DNA of 22,322 bases from Deltaproteobacteria bacterium (GTDB taxonomy: Bacteria > Desulfobacterota > DSM-4660 > Desulfatiglandales > Desulfatiglandaceae), in assembly GCA_003646995.1 (NCBI GenBank), contig QMLZ01000024.1, positions 1 to 22,322 on the forward strand, in the 5' to 3' direction. The notes under the pieces are model-generated. The model was not told the DNA's origin. It saw nothing but the letters and a program-made list of their open reading frames with translations, and searched no databases. Within the stretch, counting starts at the first letter, position 1. Every line of letters starts with the position of its first letter. This document shows positions 14,197 through 21,919 of the stretch, piece after piece. Both the position numbers and the translations under genes were made by a program.

Positions 14197-15951
14197 CTAG
14201 CTCTGGGTTTTCCTTTTCTTTAACTCCTCCTCTTTCAACACCCTCCTCAAGACCTTTCCAACCACTGACGTGGGAAGGGTCTCGCGAAATTCGATCTCAC
14301 GCGGCCTCTTGTACCCGGCCAGCTTGTCTTTGCAAAATTCCAGGAACTCATCTTCCGTTGCTTCAACCCCCGGTTTTAACTGGATAAATGCCTTGATTGA
14401 TTCTCCTGAATGAGGATCTGGTATCCCCACAACAGCCGCCAAGGCCACTTTGGGATGAGTGTAAAGGACCTCTTCTATTTCCTTTGGATAGGCGTTAAAC
14501 CCGCCAACAATGATCATGTCCTTCTTTCTGTCAGTGATCACCAGAAAATGGTCTTCGTCAAAATGGCCAATATCGCCTGTCAACAGGTAACGCTTTCCAT
14601 CTATTGTCCGAAACGACTCTTCATTTGCCTCTGGCTTATTCCAATATCCAAGCATTACCTGAGGGCCGCTGGCTGCGATTTCTCCATCCTGCCCCATTGG
14701 CAGCTCTTGTTGCCCTGTGTCTAGATCAACAATCTTAATGTCCGTATTGGGTACTGGAAGACCCACTGTCCCTATCTTTCTTTGCTGCCTGTTAGTGGGA
14801 TTCAGCGTTAGTATTGGAGAGGTCTCACTCATTCCATACCCTTCATAGATAACAGCTCCGGTCCTTTCTTCAAATTGCTTTATTACCTCCACCGGCAGCG
14901 GTGCGGCCCCAGAGCCGCATCCAACAATAGAAGATAGATCGAACTTGTCTGTCAAAGGATGGTTGACTATGGCTGAATATATCGTGGGCACCCCAACAAA
15001 GGTCGTAATCTTATATTTTTCAATAGACTTCAGCACGTCGGTAAAGGGCGGATTACCAGCCCTTGGATTTGGGACGCATACCAGGCGCGAGCCACTGTTG
15101 CAGCTTGCCAGCATGCACACAGTCAGGCCAAAGCTATGATACCAGGGCAGCACACCTAGGTAACAATGAGCTCCCCCCTTTTCAGCCTTTTTGAGCGGAC
15201 CCCCAGGATATTCCTCTAAACGAATCCATTCCTCCAGTACCATAACATTTGAGACCAGATTGGCGTGGCTTAGAACCGCGCCCTTTGGTACACCAGTGGT
15301 GCCCCCAGTGTAAACTATAACCGCCGGATCATTGACTGGATCAATATCAATGTGGGGAGGTTCCGGCCTCGAGTTCTTCACCACGTCGTCATACATGAGG
15401 TGCCCGGGTTCATGGCTTTTGGCTTTTGGAATTTTTCCCAGCAGAGATCCCAACAAGGCCTTAAGACCAGGAAGGTATGATTTTATGTTGCAAATAACCA
15501 CCGTATTCACATCAGTACCCTCGAAGGCCTCAACTGCCGTGGTATAAAACTCGGGATGGTCCATAACAAATGCCATTGAAGCCCCGGCGTCCTTGAGTTG
15601 GTAATTGAGTTCATGGGCCTTGTAAAGAGGGTTGCAGGTCACGCACACGCCACCTGCCTTTACTATCCCGAATAGTATCTCAGGGTATTGCGGTATGTTA
15701 GGAAGGAAGACGGCAACTCGATCTCCCTTATTCAGCCCGCGCTCTACGAGAAATCGAGCTATCCGGTCTGATGTATCCTTGACTTGGGCAAAGGTCTTTG
15801 AAAATCCGGAAAAGATGGTATACGTGCTCGCTGGGTAATCCTTTGCGACGTTGTCAAGAATCGAAAACAGTGGCTTTTCATACCCTGAGATCTCATGCGC
15901 CACTCCCTCGGGCCACCTGGAACTCTCCCATGGTCTATTTGCCCCACCCAT
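14197..15951 (-). CDS. Acyl-CoA synthetase (AMP-forming, FadD-like)
   Basis: A 584-residue member of the acyl-adenylate-forming family, most like long-chain fatty acid-CoA ligases. The phosphate loop YTGGTTGVPKGAVLSH is at about 214-229. The GYGMSETSP motif and the adenine-binding TGDIGHFDEDHFLVITDRKK follow, then the hinge/C-terminal domain with VGGFNAYPKEIEEVL. The catalytic lysine is in TSVVGKVLRRVLK near the end. It activates a carboxylic acid to its acyl-AMP and then acyl-CoA; chain length is not readable. No membrane segment is seen. A good AGGAGG ribosome site precedes the ATG. It converges with the regulator gene, separated by 24 bases without an evident terminator. Whether it serves the liv-hyu pathway or general fatty-acid use is open. 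Confidence 0.9.
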   Translation of the reverse strand: MGGANRPWESSRWPEGVAHEISGYEKPLFSILDNVAKDYPASTYTIFSGFSKTFAQVKDTSDRIARFLVERGLNKGDRVAVFLPNIPQYPEILFGIVKAGGVCVTCNPLYKAHELNYQLKDAGASMAFVMDHPEFYTTAVEAFEGTDVNTVVICNIKSYLPGLKALLGSLLGKIPKAKSHEPGHLMYDDVVKNSRPEPPHIDIDPVNDPAVIVYTGGTTGVPKGAVLSHANLVSNVMVLEEWIRLEEYPGGPLKKAEKGGAHCYLGVLPWYHSFGLTVCMLASCNSGSRLVCVPNPRAGNPPFTDVLKSIEKYKITTFVGVPTIYSAIVNHPLTDKFDLSSIVGCGSGAAPLPVEVIKQFEERTGAVIYEGYGMSETSPILTLNPTNRQQRKIGTVGLPVPNTDIKIVDLDTGQQELPMGQDGEIAASGPQVMLGYWNKPEANEESFRTIDGKRYLLTGDIGHFDEDHFLVITDRKKDMIIVGGFNAYPKEIEEVLYTHPKVALAAVVGIPDPHSGESIKAFIQLKPGVEATEDEFLEFCKDKLAGYKRPREIEFRETLPTSVVGKVLRRVLKEEELKKRKTQS

Positions 15952-16125
15952 AGTGACCTCCTGTTGTAATGAAAGTTTCGTTATGATTTTACGCTGCTGG
16001 GGTTAAACGTGCCATAACTTTTGAGTCTTCAGACTCGCGTTAGCAAAACCTTAGGCCCAATTTTGCCGTTATCCGGATCGCTGGTTTTAAAAACTCTGCC
16101 CCTTAAATATGAATCCAGGCCATCC

Positions 16126-16944
16126 TTACAGAATGGTTAGATCCTCGTCCCGCAAGTCAGAGACAAACATGTGTCCAGGGGAATGGGTAATGGCCAAAGG
16201 TACTTGCTTAGAAGTGGCTGCCAAAATTGATGTCACGCCACAGGCCCAAAAAACGGGTATCTCCCCTTGTCTGATTGTTACAGGATCTCCAAAGTCGGGC
16301 TTATCAAGATCCTTGATGCCGATCTCAGCTGGATCTCCTATGTGCACGGGCGCGCCATGTGTCAGGTGAAATCGAGTGGTTATTTGGGTGGCTCTTATTG
16401 CCTGGGAAGGTGTCATGGGTCTCATGGTAACTACCAAGGGACACGAAAAGGGGCCCGAGGAAGCGCACTCGACATCTGTTATGTACATGCTTACATTCTT
16501 TCCTTCCTCTACATTCCTGACGGGGATACCGGCTCTTATCAAGGCGCGCTCAAAAGAAAAGCTGCAACCGAGTAAAAAACTCACCGTTCTATCGTTGAAA
16601 AAATCTACAACATCATCAACCTCTTCCTTCATTATCCCGTGTTCATATACTCTGTATTTGGGAAGATCAGTTCGTAGGTCAGCTCCATTGGCAATGGCGG
16701 GGGAAGAAACCCCTGGCTCCAACACGTCCAGGATAGGACAGGGTTTGGGATTTCGGACACAAAAAAGCAAAAAATGAAAGGCATATTCTTGGGGAAGCAT
16801 TACGAGATTAGCCTGGACAAAGCCTGCACAAACCCCGCTGGTGGGTTGTCGCCATTTACCGGCGCGGATCATTTGGCGAAGCTCAGAAGGATACAGACGC
16901 TCTCTGTTCATGATATCAGGATTTATTGGAGCGTTCGGGTTCAT
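16126..16944 (-). CDS. DUF1445 protein (YcsI / D-glutamate cyclase-like, putative hydro-lyase)
   Basis: A 272-residue protein of the YcsI/DUF1445 family, full length. Conserved blocks include RERLYPSELRQMIRAG at the start, GFVQANLVMLPQEYAFHFLL (41-60), FLLGCSFSFERALIRAGIPV, VVTMRPMTPSQAIRA and the HGAPVHIGDP motif near 205-214. It ends with FWACGVTSILAA and ITHSPGHMFVSDL. The family is usually annotated as putative hydro-lyase; the related C-terminal domain of mammalian DGLUCY converts D-glutamate to 5-oxo-D-proline. That activity here is an inference from the family. It lies close to a HyuA/HyuB pair, the family that opens 5-oxoproline rings. No good ribosome site is seen for either ATG (16944 or 16911). 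Confidence 0.85.
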   Translation of the reverse strand: MNPNAPINPDIMNRERLYPSELRQMIRAGKWRQPTSGVCAGFVQANLVMLPQEYAFHFLLFCVRNPKPCPILDVLEPGVSSPAIANGADLRTDLPKYRVYEHGIMKEEVDDVVDFFNDRTVSFLLGCSFSFERALIRAGIPVRNVEEGKNVSMYITDVECASSGPFSCPLVVTMRPMTPSQAIRATQITTRFHLTHGAPVHIGDPAEIGIKDLDKPDFGDPVTIRQGEIPVFWACGVTSILAATSKQVPLAITHSPGHMFVSDLRDEDLTIL

Positions 16945-17036
16945 GTATTCATTGGCACTTTTACCATTTTCAAGATATTAAAGAAAGAAGAAATTTGTTC
17001 ACCTGCTCCAAAAGTGCATGGCTTGCTGTCGCCAAT

Positions 17037-18056
17037 CTAGGTTTCCATTTTACCTGCCTCGGAAAATGCACTGGTAAATGCTGCCAATACCTTTTGAGCG
17101 ATAAGGGGCGCATTTCCTCCTGCCCTATTGTTGATGATGATGTTCGCCCTTACTCCCAGTTTGATGGCCTCTCTTGCTATGTCCACCGCATCTCGCACCA
17201 TTGAATTCTGCAACATTCCTTCCACCAGCCTATCAAAAGGGTAGGCCTTTGCGTAGGCCTCCTCATACCTCATGCCCCGTGGCGTCATGAGCCTTATTAT
17301 TAACTCTCTCGATTTGCTGAAAATCCTTCTTCCCGCAAGGCTAAATTGTAGCTTCAAGGAAGGAAGCCAGCTCCAGTGACTCAAGACCTGCCCTATACCA
17401 TGGCGATCAAAAACCCCAAACACCTCCGGGCTGAGAAAGGAATCCGTACGAAGCTCAACATGGTAGCGGGAATCTGAAGGTATGGCGCGAAAGAACCGGT
17501 CAAGTTCTTCTGCCACTTTTTTGGGTGCTGGTCGGTCATCCTTGCGGTGGTATTCCTGCTCAAAAAGCAATCCTGCTAGCCAGGGGTCCAGTAGTTCTAA
17601 GGCCGGTTCATAAAACTGGCGGGCAAATGCATCTGCATCCAGGTAATGCGGATTTTCTCCGAATACCTCTTTTCGCCACACCCTCTTTGCGAAAAATAAC
17701 TGCGGAACCTTGAGTATGATCCTGTTTCCTGGATTGAGAAATGTGCCATAGGCCTTGAGGGTGTGGTAGCTTTGGGTAAAATTGCCTTGTTCGTCCTTGA
17801 GCGGCCGATAGAATGTAAAATCAAGCTCCAGGATATCAAAATGCTCGAAGAACTCCCTGACACTGTCAACGGGCAGGATCTCCTCAACAAAACCGCATCC
17901 CCCCACCTTCTTGGTCCGCCTTTTTATCCGCCCGGCATACCTTTCCCATGTGTAGATTTGACCAAGCCAGCCTGAATATCGATCACTGGCTGTACCAATG
18001 GCAAGCCTAGGGTGAATTCCCTTAAAAATAAAAGACCGCTCTTTCCCCTGTGTCAC
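17037..18056 (-). CDS. DUF72 family protein (YecE-like)
   Basis: A 339-residue DUF72 protein, longer than the usual 240-290. It has the family start LAIGTASDRYSGWLGQIYT (residues about 18-36), VREFFEHFDILELDFTFYRP (66-85), ILKVPQLFFAKR and the barrel segment HVELRTDSFLSPEVF; the C-terminal half carries an added region with AIKLGVRANIIINNRAGGNA. The fold is a TIM barrel of uncertain function, often proposed as a nuclease or sugar-binding enzyme. It starts with GTG overlapping the aconitase TAG by one base, a translational coupling. Function is therefore unknown; the name is secure, the role is not. Confidence 0.85.
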   Translation of the reverse strand: MTQGKERSFIFKGIHPRLAIGTASDRYSGWLGQIYTWERYAGRIKRRTKKVGGCGFVEEILPVDSVREFFEHFDILELDFTFYRPLKDEQGNFTQSYHTLKAYGTFLNPGNRIILKVPQLFFAKRVWRKEVFGENPHYLDADAFARQFYEPALELLDPWLAGLLFEQEYHRKDDRPAPKKVAEELDRFFRAIPSDSRYHVELRTDSFLSPEVFGVFDRHGIGQVLSHWSWLPSLKLQFSLAGRRIFSKSRELIIRLMTPRGMRYEEAYAKAYPFDRLVEGMLQNSMVRDAVDIAREAIKLGVRANIIINNRAGGNAPLIAQKVLAAFTSAFSEAGKMET

Positions 18057-19993
18057 TACTTGCTTAACTCTTGTTTCACGAAATTCAGGGCTCCCCCTGC
18101 CAAGAGGTATTGCCTTTGGCGATTTGATACATCCAGTTGAGTAACAATAGTCTTCCCTTGTACTGTCACCGGAATCTCTTCGTCACCTCGTTCAATACGC
18201 TCCCTGATGTCTTCCAGCCTTACATCTGCGCCCTTTGTTATTGCATCGTAATCCGAGGGATTCTTGAACACCAAGGGGAGGATGCCAAAATTACATAAAT
18301 TGGCCTTATGAATTCTCGCAAAACTCTTGGCGATCTTCACCCTTACCCCCAGATACCTAGGTGCCAATGCAGCATGCTCGCGGCTGGAGCCCTGGCCATA
18401 ATTTTCACCGCCTACAATAGCTGCAGCATTCACTTCCTTGCATTTGGTGGAAAATTCATCATCCAAGACACAATATGCGAACCGGCTCAACGCCTCAATG
18501 TTTGAGCGCAATGGCAATATGCTGCTACCAGCGGGCATTATGGTATCTGTTGAGATATTGTCTCCCACCTTGAGCAGAACCTTAGCTTCAAGGGTTTCGG
18601 GCAATGAATCCATAGGTGGAAGCGGGCGGATATTCGGGCCCCTGGCAATCCTCACCTGGCGATATGAAGAAGATGCAAATACTATCGAAGACCTATCCAC
18701 GAGATATCTTTCAGGCTCACTCACCTTTGGATATTCCATTTCTCTGCTGAGATCCCTTGGATCTGTGATAACCCCTTTGAGTGCCGATGCCACGGCCGTC
18801 TCAGGTGAGCAAAGGTATACCTGATCGTCTTTGGTGCCTGATCGGCCCGGAAAGTTCCGGGGAAAAGTTCTCAGACTTACCTGTTTCGTTCCTGGTGCCT
18901 GACCCATTCCAATACAGCCAAGGCAACCTGACTCATGCACGCGGGCCCCTGCCATAAGTAGAGGGATGAGCCCGCCCTGAAATGCCACATTTTCTAAAAC
19001 CTGGCGGCTTCCCGGGTTTATGTGAAAAAACACGTCCCTGTGTATACGGCGGCCCTCAAGGACACCAGCCACGACCATGAGATCGCGAAACGAGGAGTTT
19101 ACGCAACTACCTATTATTGCTTGATCAACTTTGATTCCCGCCACCTCCCTTACAGGTCTTACATTTCCAGGAGACGAGGGGCACGCGATCAAAGGTTCAA
19201 GTTTATCAAGATCTATTTCCTCATACTCGTCATATTCTGCATCAGGATCAGGAGACAGTGCCACCCAGCTCCTCCCTCTCCCTTGGGCTTCAAGGAAACG
19301 GCGCGTCTGTTCATCAGAAGGAAACACAGAAGATGTGGCCCCGAGCTCGGTACCCATATTGCCTATTGTCAGCCGGTCGGTTGCTGTCAGCGTCTCCACG
19401 CCAGGACCATAGTATTCTATGACCTTGCCAACGCACCCCTTTACGTCCAAGCGACGCAGCAGCTCTAAAATTATATCCTTTGCGCTTACCCACTCGGGCA
19501 ATCGGCCCGTGAGTTTAACACCTAATACTTTTGGGCAGGGGAAATAATAGGGCCTTCCTGCCATGGCAAGAACTACGTCCAGGCCACCGGCTCCAATGGC
19601 AAACATGGAAACCCCCGCGGCACTGGGCGTATGGCTGTCCGCCCCCAGTAGCGTTTTCCCGGGTTCCCCAAAGGCCTCCAGATGAACCTGATGGCATATG
19701 CCGTTGCCCGGCGGGCTGAAGTGTACACCATATCGCATTGATGCAGTTTGAAGGTAGCGATGGTCATCTGCATTCTTATGATCTCCTTGGAGGATGTTGT
19801 GATCCACATATTGAACTGAACATTGGGTTCTTACAGAATCCAGGCCAAGAGCTTCAAATTCCAGCATTGCCATGGTGCCGGTAGCATCTTGAAGCAATGT
19901 CTGGTCGATTCTTATGCCGATTTCCTCTCCTGGCTCCAGCCTCCCTTCGATCAAGTGAGCTTCCAGGATCTTCTGTGTGAGATTCTTACCCAT
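18056..19993 (-). CDS. Aconitate hydratase, Aquifex-type single-chain
   Basis: A 645-residue aconitase of the shorter bacterial type (near the Aquifex-type family), in which large and swivelling domains are on one chain. Iron-sulfur ligands are Cys297 in IIGSCVNSSF and Cys357/Cys360 in SGCLGCIGMG. Substrate-binding segments include VDHNILQGDHKNADDHRYL (63-81), LLGADSHTPSAAGVSMFAIG (115-134) and NYGQGSSREHAALAPRYLGV in the swivel domain, which provides the catalytic serine. It isomerises citrate to isocitrate in the TCA cycle or glutamate synthesis. This type differs from AcnA/AcnB in lacking long inserts. The ATG has GGGAGG upstream at a slightly long distance. It is followed directly by the DUF72 gene. 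Confidence 0.9.
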   Translation of the reverse strand: MGKNLTQKILEAHLIEGRLEPGEEIGIRIDQTLLQDATGTMAMLEFEALGLDSVRTQCSVQYVDHNILQGDHKNADDHRYLQTASMRYGVHFSPPGNGICHQVHLEAFGEPGKTLLGADSHTPSAAGVSMFAIGAGGLDVVLAMAGRPYYFPCPKVLGVKLTGRLPEWVSAKDIILELLRRLDVKGCVGKVIEYYGPGVETLTATDRLTIGNMGTELGATSSVFPSDEQTRRFLEAQGRGRSWVALSPDPDAEYDEYEEIDLDKLEPLIACPSSPGNVRPVREVAGIKVDQAIIGSCVNSSFRDLMVVAGVLEGRRIHRDVFFHINPGSRQVLENVAFQGGLIPLLMAGARVHESGCLGCIGMGQAPGTKQVSLRTFPRNFPGRSGTKDDQVYLCSPETAVASALKGVITDPRDLSREMEYPKVSEPERYLVDRSSIVFASSSYRQVRIARGPNIRPLPPMDSLPETLEAKVLLKVGDNISTDTIMPAGSSILPLRSNIEALSRFAYCVLDDEFSTKCKEVNAAAIVGGENYGQGSSREHAALAPRYLGVRVKIAKSFARIHKANLCNFGILPLVFKNPSDYDAITKGADVRLEDIRERIERGDEEIPVTVQGKTIVTQLDVSNRQRQYLLAGGALNFVKQELSK

Positions 19994-20135
19994 CTGCTAA
20001 CCAGCCCTCCCTTTAACTCCTCTGCTCCTTGTACCATTATTGCCCTGTTGAGGGCGCGCCCCAAAGTCTTGGCACTCCATGCCCTGAGCTCATAATTGGG
20101 ATAACAAGATTACCTTATCTTAACCCAGGTGTGCA

Positions 20136-20858
20136 CTATCCCAAGTAGGGCCCCCATTGTCTAGCTACTTCGGCGATATATCCTTTAGGAACCTCGGTCA
20201 ATATGCGATTATGACCAGGGAGAAGAATATCCACATCTAAATCCGCGAGTCTGGACAGTGACGCCTTCAACTGCTCGCCACTGGCGCCATGGAGGTCAAA
20301 GCGTCCAATAGCATAATCTGCATAAACTGTGTCGCCTGGAATAAGAATCCTGCGAGGCCTATTATAAAGCGCAATGCTCCCCGGTGAATGACCTGGAATA
20401 TGCAACACCTCCCATGAAGAACCACCCAAATCCAGGACATCTCCATCGGCGAGCATTCGATGGACCTTGAACTTGAACCTTCCATCAGGGATGCCATACT
20501 GCGATTGACACATGGAGCGGAACATCTCCATACCATATACTACTCGCTCATCACCTTGCTCCAGCGGCTCACCCTCCAGCTCATGCACCCAAACCTTAGC
20601 CTCCGGAATCTGATCCAAGATTTCTGGTAGACAACCGATATGGTCTAAATGGGTATGCGTCATTATCACCCTTTTTATGTCGGCTGGATCTATCCCTTCT
20701 GCCTCAATCGCACTCAGCTTGTAATTGCCTTTTCCCATCAACCCAGCATCAACAAGGGTTATATCGGATTTAGAAATATCCCCGATCAAATAGACGTGAG
20801 AATCTGGAATGAACTCATCCCTGCCTTCAATAAAATACAATCCATCTGCAACCTTCAT
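20136..20858 (-). CDS. MBL-fold metallo-hydrolase
   Basis: A metallo-beta-lactamase fold hydrolase of 240 residues from the ATG at 20858, which has AGGAG ten bases upstream. The frame has another ATG at 20894 with an uncharacteristic basic FRRKKK leader and no ribosome site. The metal-binding motif HTHLDH is at 68-73, a further metal histidine follows in LHIPGHSPGSIAL, the bridging aspartate is in IPGDTVYAD, and the final histidine is in LLPGHNRIL. The length and sequence fit the glyoxalase II/general hydrolase branch. The substrate is not predictable from sequence. The following hotdog thioesterase lies upstream on the same strand with 90 bases between. Confidence 0.85.
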   Translation of the reverse strand: MKVADGLYFIEGRDEFIPDSHVYLIGDISKSDITLVDAGLMGKGNYKLSAIEAEGIDPADIKRVIMTHTHLDHIGCLPEILDQIPEAKVWVHELEGEPLEQGDERVVYGMEMFRSMCQSQYGIPDGRFKFKVHRMLADGDVLDLGGSSWEVLHIPGHSPGSIALYNRPRRILIPGDTVYADYAIGRFDLHGASGEQLKASLSRLADLDVDILLPGHNRILTEVPKGYIAEVARQWGPYLG

Positions 20859-20948
20859 CTTCTTCTTTCTCCTAAATAAGTTTCCAAACACCATATCCCA
20901 TTGCCTGGCCTAGTTCAATATTGATGGACTTACTGCTAGCGTACGTCG

Positions 20949-21386
20949 CTACTCTACATACCCTGGAACCTCCACCAAACGCATTTTTCCTTTAACAAAC
21001 ACTCCACTTCCCCTACCTACCTCTTTACCACGACGGTCGTAAACATAAGATTCTGCAATAATCTGGTTGCGGGACTTTGCCACCACTTTGCCCACAGAGC
21101 GCATGATCCCTTGCATGACAGGCCTGGTGAGATAGGTTGTAAAGCTCATGGTAAGCACGAAGCAGTCGTGCACAATTGAATTTGCAGCAAAAAAGGCGGC
21201 ATCATCCAGCATCTTAAAATACACGCAGCCATGGACAGCGCCTGCACCGTGAAAATAGTCTTTTTTTACTTCCATTTCGATTTCCGCTCTTTCCTTTGAT
21301 ACCTTTATCTTGGGCTGGAAAATGCTGTTTATAGGTGCCATTAGATACATCCGCTCCAATCCTCTGTAATGCTCCTCGCCTGGCAT
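20949..21386 (-). CDS. PaaI-like hotdog-fold thioesterase
   Basis: A 145-residue hotdog thioesterase from the ATG at 21386, which has GGAGG eight bases upstream; an alternative TTG five codons earlier overlaps that ribosome site and is unlikely. The conserved helix segment FHGAGAVHGCVYFKMLDDAA (45-64) carries the family's HG and acidic residues, and the second strand reads FTTYLTRPVMQGIM. The family hydrolyses acyl-CoA thioesters, often from aromatic or branched acids, in the cytoplasm. With the acyl-CoA synthetase some 5 kb away it fits acyl-CoA turnover, but the substrate cannot be stated. Confidence 0.8.
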   Translation of the reverse strand: MPGEEHYRGLERMYLMAPINSIFQPKIKVSKERAEIEMEVKKDYFHGAGAVHGCVYFKMLDDAAFFAANSIVHDCFVLTMSFTTYLTRPVMQGIMRSVGKVVAKSRNQIIAESYVYDRRGKEVGRGSGVFVKGKMRLVEVPGYVE

Positions 21387-21621
21387 AACTTTGTCCTCCA
21401 AACGGTTTCTATTGAGAAAGTCCTTTCTTGAAGCAAGTATCGAAAAATGTCAAACCCTTTCTAAGGACTCTATCACGATGTTGTTACCATAAATGACGGT
21501 TAAGTTGCCCTACCTAAATAAAGTAAAAAGCCTTAGATTTGTACGGATGGCTAGATATGGAGAGCCCCGCAGGGGAGCAGAGTGTTAGGATAATGGAGGA
21601 GTATGAGGAAAGAGTTGAAAA
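21387..21621. other. Gene-free strip with no clear function
   Basis: Between the thioesterase start and the terminator I see no convincing reading frame. A short plus-strand frame runs from about 21527 to 21670 after an in-frame stop; it may be the decayed end of a recombinase but has no recognisable catalytic motif. Confidence 0.3.
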
Positions 21622-21660
21622 AGCGACCCAAAAGTGTCCCAAGAAGGGGTTTGAGTCGCT
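21618..21660 (-). terminator. Intrinsic terminator downstream of the ssrA 3' fragment
   Basis: On the minus strand AGCGACTCAAA (21660-21650) pairs with TTTGGGTCGCT (21632-21622), 11 pairs with one G-T pair. CCC/GGG can extend the stem inside the loop, and four or five T follow on the minus strand. It begins 25 bases after the tmRNA-like CCA end, exactly where a tmRNA terminator is expected. Confidence 0.55.
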
Positions 21661-21685
21661 AACCTGTTGATATAACAAACAAAAC

Positions 21686-21705
21686 TGGTGGAGGCGGGGG
21701 GAATC
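21686..21705 (-). other. ssrA: tmRNA (ssrA) 3'-end fragment, putative att core
   Basis: On the plus strand the 20 bases TGGTGGAGGCGGGGGGAATC are the reverse complement of the tmRNA 3' terminus GATTCCCCCCGCCTCCACCA. The CCGCCUCCACCA ending is characteristic of bacterial ssrA. The match stops there: upstream on the minus strand the sequence does not continue into the T-arm or any other tmRNA part, so this is a fragment and not the gene. Phages and genomic islands that integrate in ssrA leave exactly such a copy of the 3' end as an attachment site. Alternatively it could come from a serine tRNA, but the acceptor sequence fits tmRNA better. Confidence 0.6.
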
Positions 21706-21759
21706 CAATTAAAGATAGAACCCTTTGAAATTACACGCTTTCTTCAATGTGATCTTTAA

Positions 21760-21783
21760 AAATGCCCCCAGAAATACCCCCAA
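21760..21783. repeat. Tandem 12-bp repeat near the att core
   Basis: AAATGCCCCCAG (21760-21771) is directly followed by AAATACCCCCAA (21772-21783), identical at 10 of 12 positions. Repeats of this kind next to a tRNA/tmRNA 3' fragment could be arm-type sites for a tyrosine recombinase; this is inferred from position only. Confidence 0.35.
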
Positions 21784-21919
21784 GTTTTTCCGGCTCACTT
21801 ATTCATCATCATAAATATTCTATCCATTCTCCAGATCTCTGCCTCTCAAGGATAACACTACAGGCATATCAGAACAAATGGTTCTCTCAGCTAGTTGAAA
21901 TAGTTAGGAAGAATCCGCT

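Noticed and set aside
16023..16036. GAGTCT-TC-AGACTC palindrome upstream of the acyl-CoA synthetase
   Set aside because: Short arms with a two-base loop, no adjoining T-run and no convincing promoter next to it; could be an operator but the support is too weak.
20045..20060. GGGCGCGCCC palindrome between the aconitase and MBL genes
   Set aside because: A chance GC-rich palindrome with no linked promoter or terminator elements.
21527..21670. Plus-strand frame ending just before the tmRNA fragment (LYGWLDMESPAGEQSVRIME and on), possible recombinase C-terminus
   Set aside because: Too short, no catalytic Tyr context or box motifs visible, and an in-frame stop precedes it; position alone is not enough to call an integrase.
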